DNA from: Rhabdonatronobacter sediminivivens
GTDB taxonomy: Bacteria > Pseudomonadota > Alphaproteobacteria > Rhodobacterales > Rhodobacteraceae
NCBI RefSeq assembly: GCF_013415485.1
Contig: NZ_JACBXS010000037.1
Span: 1-33,763 of the forward strand
Reading direction: 5' to 3'
DNA length: 33,763 nucleotides
The position numbers and the translations under genes were made by a program. The notes under the pieces are model-generated. The model worked only from the letters and a program-made list of their open reading frames with translations, did no database searches and was not told where the DNA came from. Shown here in pieces: positions 17,669 to 25,556 of the stretch. The stretch's first letter is position 1, and every line of letters starts with the position of its first letter.

Positions 17669-19270
17669 TCATGACTCGGCAATCATCGTATCGGCCAGGC
17701 GCAGGGCCAGGGCGGCGATCGTCAGCCCGCAATTCACCGTGCCGCCGGTGGAAAACACCGAGGGGCCGCCGATGAACAGGTTCGGGTGGTCATGGCAGCG
17801 GCACTCGGCATCGACGACCGAACTGGCCGGGTCACTGCCCATGATCGTCGTGCCCATGATATGGTTGTTGCCGCCGTATTCGGCGTTGAATTCCACCTCC
17901 GTGCCGCCCAGCAACTCGGCGATGCGGGCATAGTTCTCGAGCGTCGCCTGTGCCGCGCGTTCGACATAGGGCTCGATCCGATAGGTCAGCAGGGGCTTGG
18001 GCAAGCCCATCGCATCGACCTGGTCGGGGTGCGGACGCACGCGGTTGTGCGGCTCGGGCAGCTGTTCGAGAAAGCAGTTGATGCCGACCTTGCGCACCAC
18101 CCGCGCGCGGATCTCGGCATCCAGCTCGGGGCCGCGCAGCCCGGCGTCGATCAGCGCCTCGGTGATGCCGTCGAGGTCGGACATGTTGCCCAGATGCAGC
18201 TTGCGCCCCGCCATCTCGCTGCGGAAATCGCCGTCGCGCAGGCTGACGACCGAAGTCATCTCCTGCGGGCCGCGGCCTGGGAACACCGGCTTGTCCCACA
18301 GGAACGACACGCTGATTCCCGGGTGATCCATCAGGTTGCGCCCCACCTGATCGGAGCGGTTGGCGAGTCCGTTCGGCACCGCCTCGGACGCTGACATCAG
18401 CATCAGCTTCGGCGTCTCGATCCCGTTGGCCGCCAGCACGATGCGCCGCGCCGTCATGCGGTGGCGCGCGCCGTCAGGGGTGAGGTATCGCACCGCAGTC
18501 ACCCGGTACCCCTCGGCATCGGTGTCCACGGCAAAGGCCACGGCATCGGGGATCAGCCGCGCGCCGGCGTGTTCGGCTTTCAGCGCGTGGACATTGCCGG
18601 AATACTGCGCGGCGATGGGGCAGATCGGCATGCAGTTGTTGTTGCCGCAGCACGCCGCGCGCCCGTCATAGGGTACCGAATTGCGGCACACGGGCTCGGT
18701 CGTCACGCGAAACTCGCCACTGGCGTTCAGCCGGTCGGCAAAATCACGGTCCATATAGCTCAGCGGCAGAGCCGGCATCGGATAGGGCCCCGTGCGCGGC
18801 GAGCCGAGATCCTCGTCCGTCGGGTCGGGGCCGGCCACACCCAGCTCGACCTCGGCCTGCGTATACCAGGGTTCCAGATCTTCGTAGGACAGCGGCCAGT
18901 CGCGGCCCACTCCATAGAGGCTGCGCAGGCGGAAGTCGTTGGGCAGGAACCGCCATGTCGCCGCCGCCCAGTGCCATGTGGTCCCGCCCACTGCGCGGAT
19001 ATACTGCACGTTATAGGGGTAGTCGCCGTCCTGCACGATATAGTCGCTGCCCGCCTGCCCCTGCGGCGCGTGGGCGGCGGCGACATAGGGGGCCATGAAG
19101 TCGCCCTTGTCAGTGGCGTTGCGATAGGCTTCGACCAGCTGGTGGCGGTGCAGGCGTGGTCCGGCCTCGAGGATAGTGACCTGGATGCCCGCGCGCGCCA
19201 ACCGGTCGGCGATCAGGTTGCCCGCCAGCCCCGAGCCAACGACCAGAACATCGGTGTCGTGCTCCGTCAT
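17669..19270 (-). CDS. GMC-type FAD dehydrogenase catalytic subunit (sugar/alcohol)
   Basis: 533 residues from ATG 19270, with GGAGGG just upstream. It starts with the FAD-binding VLVVGSGLAGNLIADRL and has the GMC active-site ends: NHIMGTTIMG with the catalytic His, and FSTGGTVNCGLTIAALALR with the Asn. Near residues 195-225 lies CCGNNNCMPICPIAAQY, the Cys cluster that in FAD-glucose, fructose and gluconate dehydrogenases binds a 3Fe-4S centre. No signal peptide: in this family it is exported by hitchhiking on the small subunit's Tat signal. It oxidises a sugar, polyol or sugar acid and feeds electrons to the tri-heme cytochrome encoded upstream. Its start overlaps the preceding stop by 4 bp (ATGA), so it is the last gene of a coupled operon. 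Confidence 0.88.
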   Translation of the reverse strand: MTEHDTDVLVVGSGLAGNLIADRLARAGIQVTILEAGPRLHRHQLVEAYRNATDKGDFMAPYVAAAHAPQGQAGSDYIVQDGDYPYNVQYIRAVGGTTWHWAAATWRFLPNDFRLRSLYGVGRDWPLSYEDLEPWYTQAEVELGVAGPDPTDEDLGSPRTGPYPMPALPLSYMDRDFADRLNASGEFRVTTEPVCRNSVPYDGRAACCGNNNCMPICPIAAQYSGNVHALKAEHAGARLIPDAVAFAVDTDAEGYRVTAVRYLTPDGARHRMTARRIVLAANGIETPKLMLMSASEAVPNGLANRSDQVGRNLMDHPGISVSFLWDKPVFPGRGPQEMTSVVSLRDGDFRSEMAGRKLHLGNMSDLDGITEALIDAGLRGPELDAEIRARVVRKVGINCFLEQLPEPHNRVRPHPDQVDAMGLPKPLLTYRIEPYVERAAQATLENYARIAELLGGTEVEFNAEYGGNNHIMGTTIMGSDPASSVVDAECRCHDHPNLFIGGPSVFSTGGTVNCGLTIAALALRLADTMIAES

Positions 19271-19761
19271 TGTCCCTCCTCGCGCAGCGGCAGCGGCCCG
19301 GTCGCGGGCGGCGCGGCCCAGAACCCCATCGCGCCGCCGCAATAACTGCGCAGGGGCAGGATGTCGGCGGTGACGCGGCCCATCAGCGTTTCCTCGAACC
19401 CGGTCAGGTGTGTCCGGTCGCCGACCGTGATCCGCCCCAGATACCAGCCGTGCAGGATTTGGTGCAGGATGTCTGCGTCCTCCATCGGGGGCATGGCCCC
19501 GCCCTCGGACACGGCGAGATACAAATCGCGCAAGGGCTGCGCCTGCCCGGTCTCCGTCAGAACCCCGAGGATCCGCGCCCCGAGCACCGGCGACAGGTCG
19601 TCATGCCCGGTCAGGCGGCGCGACAGGTCCAGAAAGGCATCGGGCGTGATCGGCCCCGACAGCGGCGTCAGCGGCGCCTGCGCCAACGCAATGCGCGCAA
19701 GCGCCAGCGTGTACAGCACGATCATGCCGCCCATAACGGCGCGGCGGGTGGGGGGGGTCAT
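19267..19761 (-). CDS. Small subunit of membrane-bound GMC dehydrogenase, Tat-type signal
   Basis: 164 residues from ATG 19761. The N-terminus (PPTRRAVMGGMIVLYTLALA, cleavage probably after ARIALA) has twin arginines before a hydrophobic stretch, as in the small subunits of fructose, sorbitol and gluconate dehydrogenases. The body (DAFLDLSRRLTGHDDLSP, LHGWYLGRI, LRSYCGGAMGFWAAPP) matches that family. It escorts the flavoprotein across the membrane and holds it on the cytochrome subunit. It is coupled on both sides: its start overlaps the cytochrome stop by 4 bp, and its stop overlaps the GMC start by 4 bp. The substrate is not evident. Confidence 0.78.
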   Translation of the reverse strand: MTPPTRRAVMGGMIVLYTLALARIALAQAPLTPLSGPITPDAFLDLSRRLTGHDDLSPVLGARILGVLTETGQAQPLRDLYLAVSEGGAMPPMEDADILHQILHGWYLGRITVGDRTHLTGFEETLMGRVTADILPLRSYCGGAMGFWAAPPATGPLPLREEGQ

Positions 19762-21125
19762 GGCCTGTCCTCCGGATCGGCGGGCATGGGCACGGCCGCG
19801 GCAAACCCCGACAGCGGGCCGGCGCCGGACGCCGACACCGGCCCGCCGTCGCGCAGCCGCGCCACCATGTCGTGGTCCACACTGCCGCCGCGCAGATGCG
19901 CCGCGATCGCCGCAATCTGCAGGTCCGTCAACTCCCCCTCGAAGCGCGGCATGTAGCCCTGTGCGGACCCGGCGGACGGCCCGATCCCCCACAGCATCAC
20001 CTGGATCAGGTTGCGCGGGTCGGGACCTGCGACCGCAGAGCCGTCGGCAAGCCGGGGAAAGGCCGCGCCGCCCGCCGGGGCAGCGCCGTGGTGGCAGCTC
20101 GCACAATTGCCCGCGAACAGCCGCGCGCCGTCTGCGAAGACCGCGGTCCCCATCGGAGGGCGATCCGTTGCCAGCGCCGCCCGAGCGATGCCGTAGCCCT
20201 GCCCCTGCGCCGTGCGGGGAGATGGTTCCCGCGCCATCCGCTCTGCGTAATGGACGGCGAGAGCAGCCGTGTCAGCCTCGGGCACATGCGCCAGACTGTC
20301 ATGCACCACCGTGGCCATCGGCCCCGCCGCGACGCCGTGCGCGGGGGACCGCCCCGTGCGCAGATAGGACAGCAGCGCAGCTTCGGTCCAGACATGCGGC
20401 GCGGGGTTGGCCGCCGTCAGCGGGGGCGCCCACCAGTCGTTCGCCTCGCCGCCCCGGTCGGCCTCCGACTGCATGGCTCCGCCGAGGCTGTTGCGCGGGA
20501 TGTGGCAGGCGCCGCAATGGCCCAGCCCTGCCGCGATATAGGCGCCATCGTTCCAGACCTGCGGCTTCTCCGGCGACATCTCGACGCGCGTTTCGGAGTG
20601 ATAGAGCAGTTTCCAACCGGCCAGCAGGGGCCGGAAATTGGCCGGAAACGTCAGGTTGTTGGGCGTTGCCTCGGCGGCGACGGGCGGCTGCGCCATGTTC
20701 CAGGCATAGAGATCGGCCATGTCGGACTCGGTGATCCGGGCGAAGTACTCATAGGGAAACGCGGGATAGAGGTGGCGTCCCTCCCGGTCGACGCCCTCGC
20801 GCATGGCGCGGTCGTAGGCCGCGAACGACCAGTCCCCGATGCCGGTGGCCGGGTCCGGCGTGATGTTCGTGCTGTAGATGGTCCCGAAGGGTGTTTCCAT
20901 CGCCAGCCCGCCTGCCAGCGCCGCGCCCTCCGCCGTGGTATGGCAACCGGCGCAGTTGCCCAGCAGGGCAAGGCGCGCTCCGGCCGCGACCCGTTCGGGA
21001 TCGGGCGGGGCCGTGGCCGCCAGCGTCGCGGGCAGCGGCGCAATCTCGGCGCGCCATGAAAGCAGGGTGAAGCCGATAGCTCCTGCGAGGAAGACGGCGC
21101 CAACGAAAATGAGCACCCACCTCAT
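19758..21125 (-). CDS. Tri-heme cytochrome c subunit of GMC dehydrogenase
   Basis: 455 residues from ATG 21125 (a GTG lies one codon earlier). An N-terminal membrane anchor (about 3-22) is followed by three c-type domains with CAGCH, CGACH and CASCH heme sites and distal Met candidates such as GYMPRF in the last domain. The first domain contains FGTIYSTNITPDPATGIGDW, a signature of alcohol/gluconate/fructose dehydrogenase cytochromes. It accepts electrons from the flavin/iron-sulfur subunit in the periplasm and reduces ubiquinone or another carrier. The ATG overlaps the stop of the upstream small protein (TGATG), so translation is coupled to that gene, which is unusual for this complex. Confidence 0.9.
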   Translation of the reverse strand: MRWVLIFVGAVFLAGAIGFTLLSWRAEIAPLPATLAATAPPDPERVAAGARLALLGNCAGCHTTAEGAALAGGLAMETPFGTIYSTNITPDPATGIGDWSFAAYDRAMREGVDREGRHLYPAFPYEYFARITESDMADLYAWNMAQPPVAAEATPNNLTFPANFRPLLAGWKLLYHSETRVEMSPEKPQVWNDGAYIAAGLGHCGACHIPRNSLGGAMQSEADRGGEANDWWAPPLTAANPAPHVWTEAALLSYLRTGRSPAHGVAAGPMATVVHDSLAHVPEADTAALAVHYAERMAREPSPRTAQGQGYGIARAALATDRPPMGTAVFADGARLFAGNCASCHHGAAPAGGAAFPRLADGSAVAGPDPRNLIQVMLWGIGPSAGSAQGYMPRFEGELTDLQIAAIAAHLRGGSVDHDMVARLRDGGPVSASGAGPLSGFAAAVPMPADPEDRP

Positions 21126-21514
21126 CACGACCCCCTCGGAGGCGGCGCCGATGACCCGCCCGGGGGCTGCGCCGCTCGGACCACCGCCCCGTCATTCCCC
21201 ACGGCCGGTGATGGCGACCGAGGCCCCCGAGCTTCCCGGCGCATCGTTTCCGCCCGCGCGCGGCGGAGCGCCGCATAAAGCGTGGCAAAGCCCAAGGTGC
21301 GATCCGCATCGCCCCCAAAGTCGGCCCCTTGCCCCGATCGGCGAAGATTACGAAGCGCCGCCACACGTGCAACTTCGCAAGCATGTTCCAGCCGCAGCAC
21401 CAGGCGCAGCAGTTCAGTGGACGTGCTTTCCCTGATGGCCTGCCAGCGGGCAGCGTACTTCAGCTCCGCAAGGCCCTGCATGGCGACACTCGGCGCAGAT
21501 ATTTCTCGGTCCAT
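21125..21514 (-). CDS. Small helical protein of unknown family (paralogue A), first gene of GMC operon
   Basis: 129 residues from ATG 21514 (a G-run serves as ribosome site). Not recognised. Predicted mostly helical up to about residue 95; the tail (about 96-129) is Pro/Gly/Ser-rich. Two blocks, ACEVARVAA (45-53) and GFATLYAALRRARAE (75-89), recur at the same spacing in the protein at 31069-31392, which is coupled to the sigma factor gene. No signal peptide, no Cys cluster, no known DNA-binding motif. The stop codon overlaps the cytochrome c ATG, making this the first gene of a four-gene operon. A canonical EcfG promoter lies upstream at 21776-21800, with a leader of about 260 nt unless an earlier in-frame start (up to 21748) is used. 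Possible regulator or assembly factor; function open. Confidence 0.65.
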   Translation of the reverse strand: MDREISAPSVAMQGLAELKYAARWQAIRESTSTELLRLVLRLEHACEVARVAALRNLRRSGQGADFGGDADRTLGFATLYAALRRARAETMRREARGPRSPSPAVGNDGAVVRAAQPPGGSSAPPPRGS

Positions 21515-21773
21515 GCAAACCCCCCACACGTTGCCATGCCGCCACGACCGATTGCCGGGCAAATACCATGCACCTGCTGTTCGTGCATGCGCCCATCGGT
21601 TCATTGGCCAAAGGCGGATCATGATCCTGCGCCTCGAAACGAACATTTTACAGGGCCGGAATCTACTCACACAGACGCGTGCTTGACTGGGCCGAGCGTC
21701 TCTGCGCGCGCCCCGTTTCGGGTTGCGCAGGGCCGCAGGCGCAAACAAACCGACGGTCCAGAGCAGTTTGACT
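21515..21773 (-). other. Long leader upstream of paralogue A
   Basis: No separate gene seen. The frame of paralogue A is open up to 21748, but the residues encoded there (Arg/Trp-rich) do not look like a domain and earlier start codons lack a good ribosome site. It could hold a regulatory leader. Confidence 0.35.
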
Positions 21774-21798
21774 GGAACGAAAGGCGCGCCTGACGGTT
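21774..21798 (+). promoter_or_regulatory. EcfG-like promoter (plus strand) toward desaturase
   Basis: GGAAC (21774-21778), 16-nt spacer, GGTT (21795-21798), about 165 bp upstream of the desaturase ATG. It shares almost all its bases with the minus-strand promoter at 21776-21800. Confidence 0.55.
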
Positions 21799-21800
21799 CC
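21776..21800 (-). promoter_or_regulatory. EcfG promoter (minus strand) toward small protein/GMC operon
   Basis: Minus strand GGAAC (21800-21796), 16-nt spacer, CGTT (21779-21776): exact consensus. The centre (GGCGCGCC) is itself a palindrome, so the whole 27-bp site is nearly symmetrical and can serve both divergent units. Confidence 0.7.
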
Positions 21801-21963
21801 TCAGTGACATACGTCGCAGGCTACAAGATGCGGCGCGGCCATCCGCGCGGACCGGCCGGTCGCCGCACGCGCGCGCGCTCCGGGACGCAAGCGACGAAGC
21901 ACCCGCCCGTGATGCAGATTGTGTAGTACCTGATCCGCACACGACACCGAAGCGAAGGACGCC

Positions 21964-23004
21964 ATGACCCAGCCCTGCCCCCCCGACCCCCATGCCGACC
22001 TTCCCGACCGCCTCGACGATCCGCGCGCCTGGATCGCGATCCTGGCGCAGTATCGCACCCCATCGAACTGGCGCAGCACTTGGGAGATCGTCGTCACGGC
22101 AGTCCCGTTGCTGGCGCTGTGGGCGCTCGCCTGGTGGAGCGTCGGCATCAACCCCGCTCTTGCGGTTGCCCTGTCGGTCCTGAACGGCGCGTTCCTGGTG
22201 CGTCTGTTCATGATCCAGCACGATTGCGGACATGCCGCATTCTTCAGCAGCCGCCGACTGAGCAACTGGGTTGGTCGGGCAATTGGCGTCTTGACGCTGA
22301 CGCCGTATGACGCCTGGCGCCGGGTCCACGCCGAGCACCATGCCGACACCGGCAACCTTGATCGGCGCGGGATGGGCGACATCCGCACGCTGACAGTCGA
22401 CGAGTATCGCAGCCTGTCGCCGCTGGGCCGCCTTGGCTATCGCCTTTATCGCCATCCGGTCGTGATGTTCGGCATAGGCCCTTTCGTTCTGTTTTTCATC
22501 AGCAACCGCGTGCCCGTCGGCCTGATGCGCAACGGGGCGCGGTACTGGATCAGTGCGATGGGGACCAACGCGGCGATCGCAACCCTTGCGGCGGGTATCT
22601 GGTATCTGGGCGGTGGGGCCGTGCTGGCCTTTGTGTTTCTGCCAACGCTGCTCGTGGCCTCGTCAATCGGGGTCTGGCTGTTCTTCGTCCAGCACCAGTT
22701 CGAGGAGACGAGTTGGAACCACAACGCCGACTGGCAGGTGCACGACGCGGCGCTGCACGGCAGTTCGCATTACGTTTTGCCGGGGATCCTGCGATGGTTC
22801 ACGGCCAACATCGGGGTGCATCACGTCCACCACCTGCAAGCCCGTATCCCGTTCTACCGGCTGCCCGAGGTGCTGCGCGATCACCCGCAACTCGCCGATG
22901 CCCAGCGGCTCACCCTGCGCGAAAGCTTCGCCTGCGCCCGCAAACACCTGTGGGACGAGACCACGCGGCGCCTCGTTCCCTTCGCGGCCGTGCGGGCGGC
23001 CTGA
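21964..23004 (+). CDS. Membrane fatty-acid desaturase
   Basis: 346 residues with the three histidine boxes of the acyl-lipid/omega desaturase family: HDCGH near residue 82, HAEHH near 122 and HHVHH near 285, which bind the di-iron centre. Hydrophobic helices lie at about 40-75, around 100, 165-180 and 195-240, typical for a four-helix desaturase in the inner membrane. It introduces a double bond into acyl chains and so changes membrane fluidity; position specificity cannot be read. The start is supported by a GAAGGA ribosome site. A divergent EcfG-like promoter suggests induction under stress. It converges with the DUF2254 gene. Confidence 0.87.
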   Translation: MTQPCPPDPHADLPDRLDDPRAWIAILAQYRTPSNWRSTWEIVVTAVPLLALWALAWWSVGINPALAVALSVLNGAFLVRLFMIQHDCGHAAFFSSRRLSNWVGRAIGVLTLTPYDAWRRVHAEHHADTGNLDRRGMGDIRTLTVDEYRSLSPLGRLGYRLYRHPVVMFGIGPFVLFFISNRVPVGLMRNGARYWISAMGTNAAIATLAAGIWYLGGGAVLAFVFLPTLLVASSIGVWLFFVQHQFEETSWNHNADWQVHDAALHGSSHYVLPGILRWFTANIGVHHVHHLQARIPFYRLPEVLRDHPQLADAQRLTLRESFACARKHLWDETTRRLVPFAAVRAA

Positions 23005-23128
23005 GTACGTCGGCCGGCGCCGAAGCAGAACGGGGGTTCACCTTCCGCATTGGACCGGCACGCAGCGGCCCCAGAAGGCCTCAGCGCTGCAGCCCAGACC
23101 GATCCGCACCCGTTCCACCTTGATCGGA

Positions 23129-24517
23129 TCAGTCAGGTGCCGCGTGGTCCGCGATCGGATCGCGGCAATGCGCCCCCCCGGCAGCGACTGCCTGAAGCGC
23201 CCGCTTCAATTCGGTCGCAATTTCCTCGCGCGCGACCGATTCGTCGAGGAGTTCCATTGCCGAACCAGCCAATTGGCAAATCTGTTGCACGCAAGCCCTG
23301 GCCATTGGCTCCTGAAATGAGGCTTGAGCGATATCTGTGAGAACGTCCATCGCTTGCAGGGTCACGGTGCGGTTGGTGGCCACGCACTGGCGCATCTCGG
23401 CGAAGGATCTGTTCAACATGTCTTCGAAAGCGACCCGCCGATAGAGGACCGGATCGTCGCTTTTCGCCGGTTGCGACGGAGGTCGCGCGGCGAAGGCGAC
23501 AAGACCGGCGCGCAGCCAGTCGAGGCAAAGCATGGCGGTACGAGGGTCGTTGATTCCCGGGGACAAGGCGCGCCCCAGAACTTCGACGAGTTGATCGGAC
23601 AGGAAGAGAATGTCCTGCGCGTCCGTCCTGTTGTCGCCCTGCGTGAAGCAGTCTCGCATTTGCCTGTCGATCGCTCCCGCTCCGCTCCTTGCGGGGCGCG
23701 TGCTCAGGACCGTCTCGCCCATAACGACGAAGTCTCCAGGAGATCGGTGCAGGACGATTTGAATCCCGTTCTTGAGGGCGAGCGCGGCAAGATTCTCCAA
23801 GTCGAACTTCTGCACGAACCCCGTCACCTCCGCACGAACGACATGTGCGTCATCGGCTTGCGGTTCCTCGAACCAGGCCTCCACATCCATGTGGTGGGCA
23901 TCCGGCGTGTCGCGCATGCGGCTGTCTTCCTCGTCCAGCATGCGGATCACGGAAGACTGGAGCTTGGCCCCGATCTCTGCCGTCAGGTTCATGATGTTGA
24001 TGGATTCGGGAATGTGGTGAATGTAGGCGATCAGCGCGCCGACGGCTGCCAAGGTCAGCAGGAGTGCAAAGTAGAGCGAAAGATGGGGAACGAAGGCGTC
24101 GAGGGTGGTGCCGGGCGTTTCGGTGCTGGCGTGTACCGTGGTCAGGACGGTGATGCAGTAGACGAACGTTGCGACGAATATGCCCAGGATGACCTGGTTC
24201 TTCCTGTCCGCCATGAAGTTGCCGATCAGGCGGGGCCCGTAGTTGGAGCTTGCGAAGGATACGGCGACGATGGTTACGGAAAATGCGACGCCCGCGACAC
24301 CGAGCGTTGCCGTGGCGAGCGTTGTGAGGATCGCCCGTGCCCCGTCGACCTCGATGGTGCGCACGAAGCCGGCTTCCCGGATCCAGTCCGACCCCACGCG
24401 CGCATCCAGATACGGCAGGACGAAACCGAGCAGAACGGCGCAGACCGTCATTACGCTTGGCCAGAACCAGTAGTTCTGCCGCAACTTGGTGATCCAGCGG
24501 AATATGAAGTTATGCAT
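23129..24517 (-). CDS. DUF2254 membrane protein
   Basis: 462 residues from ATG 24517. Four helices in the N-terminal third (about 15-35, 60-90, 110-130, 145-170), with the family motif FSVTIVAVSFASSNYGPRL in the second and YFALLLTLAAVGALIAYIHH in the fourth, then a large soluble C-terminal domain containing ALSPGINDPRTAMLCLDWL, the most conserved block of DUF2254. Function is unknown in the literature I know; the topology suggests a channel-like or sensor membrane protein. An exact EcfG promoter lies 86 bp upstream. The palindrome CCGCGATCGGATCGCGG near the 3' end may help termination against the convergent desaturase. Confidence 0.85.
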   Translation of the reverse strand: MHNFIFRWITKLRQNYWFWPSVMTVCAVLLGFVLPYLDARVGSDWIREAGFVRTIEVDGARAILTTLATATLGVAGVAFSVTIVAVSFASSNYGPRLIGNFMADRKNQVILGIFVATFVYCITVLTTVHASTETPGTTLDAFVPHLSLYFALLLTLAAVGALIAYIHHIPESINIMNLTAEIGAKLQSSVIRMLDEEDSRMRDTPDAHHMDVEAWFEEPQADDAHVVRAEVTGFVQKFDLENLAALALKNGIQIVLHRSPGDFVVMGETVLSTRPARSGAGAIDRQMRDCFTQGDNRTDAQDILFLSDQLVEVLGRALSPGINDPRTAMLCLDWLRAGLVAFAARPPSQPAKSDDPVLYRRVAFEDMLNRSFAEMRQCVATNRTVTLQAMDVLTDIAQASFQEPMARACVQQICQLAGSAMELLDESVAREEIATELKRALQAVAAGGAHCRDPIADHAAPD

Positions 24518-24602
24518 AGATCGTGTCGGCCACCTTGATAGGCAATACTGGGCAGGTTCCACGAAACGATACAGTCAGACGGTAGGGCTGTTATTTTGAC
24601 TG

Positions 24603-24627
24603 AACGCAAGGATGCGCGATCAGTTCC
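24603..24627 (-). promoter_or_regulatory. EcfG-type promoter for DUF2254 gene
   Basis: Minus strand GGAAC (24627-24623), 16-nt spacer, CGTT (24606-24603). Exact consensus, 86 bp from the ATG at 24517. Confidence 0.78.
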
Positions 24628-25010
24628 GCGAGGTGTTTGGTTGGTCGCGGCTGGCTGACCCCAAGACCTTGCGGCTGTGTCGCAAGGGAGGCATCTGTGC
24701 TTCGTCCCCAACGGGGTCTGATACCGGAAGGGGCAGCTTCCCATTCTGGGCGGGCATTGGAGTCATGGCCCACCACGTTCAGTGCCCTGTCGCTGCGCAG
24801 GTTCTGCGAACGGCGCATCGGGACATGGGTGTTTCGGACGCAGGGAGATCATGCCTTGATGCATTGCTTGGTCCCGGTGCGGGATGCCGCGAAGATTGCC
24901 GTGATTGATATCTTGCGTGTCTGTCTGACGACATCGCCCATCGGACAGATCAGGACCGATTGTGAATGCGGCCCCTTCGGGACGTCACGCGGGGCTGGCG
25001 GACGCAAGGC
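24628..25010. other. Stretch without a supported gene
   Basis: Open frames exist on both strands, but none has a recognisable family, a convincing ribosome site or consistent codon use. I see nothing else here. Confidence 0.4.
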
Positions 25011-25208
25011 TTACTCTTCGCCAGCGAGACGGTACCTCCGGATACGTACAACATTCTCGGCCGAAGGCGTCAACTCATTCCGGCCCTGGGCGATCGCAAA
25101 AGCGAAGTACGCCAGGGGGCGCCCGTTGATCGTGTCGAACACAGTGGCGCCGTCCACCAGCAGTTCGAGTTTGATGGTGTCGTTTGGGCCTATACTGCCC
25201 CGCATCAA
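25011..25208 (-). CDS. Small hypothetical protein, possibly a remnant
   Basis: About 65 residues with high G+C at third positions. Reads as a plausible compact domain: DTIKLELLVDGATVFDTI, then FAFAIAQGRNELT and a basic end VRIRRYRLAGEE. It starts at TTG/ATG 23 bp behind the next small frame (25231-25470) on the same strand. Not recognised. It could be the C-terminal half of a once longer gene split by a frameshift. Confidence 0.3.
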   Translation of the reverse strand: MMRGSIGPNDTIKLELLVDGATVFDTINGRPLAYFAFAIAQGRNELTPSAENVVRIRRYRLAGEE

Positions 25209-25230
25209 TGGTCACTTCGGCGCCTGGCTC

Positions 25231-25470
25231 TCAGTCCGTGCCAACCGGAACTGCAACCCGGATCAGACCGCCAGCGGGTGTGTCAATCTTGGCGTGCAGC
25301 AGCACGGGCCGACCTTCGTGGAAACCAGCCTGTGTTGCATCTCTGCCTTCGTCCAGCGTCTGCGCGAAGCGCGATGTCAGCGCGCGCGGGTCGTGCGCCC
25401 AGCCGGTCGCTCCCAGCGTAAAGGCGCGGGGCCGGTTGGGATCGTGGGCAAACCAGCGTTGCCAATGCAT
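25231..25470 (-). CDS. Small hypothetical protein
   Basis: 79 residues from ATG 25470, with no strong ribosome site. The sequence (MHWQRWFAHDPNRPRAFTLG, later GFHEGRPVLLHAKIDTPAGG) looks protein-like and codon use is GC3-rich. No family recognised and no signal peptide. Probably paired with the small frame just downstream (25011-25208), or both are pieces of one broken gene. Confidence 0.35.
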   Translation of the reverse strand: MHWQRWFAHDPNRPRAFTLGATGWAHDPRALTSRFAQTLDEGRDATQAGFHEGRPVLLHAKIDTPAGGLIRVAVPVGTD

Positions 25471-25556
25471 GAGATATGTTTTTCGCTTTCGAGTTTGGCC
25501 TGAAATCTGGCGATGCATGGTTCAACTGGACTGCCTATCCAGTTGAACCGTCGGAC

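Noticed and set aside
19361..21059. Long plus-strand frames opposite the cytochrome c and small-subunit genes
   Set aside because: Arg/Pro/Ala-rich antisense shadows; the minus strand carries heme motifs and overlapping start-stop signals.
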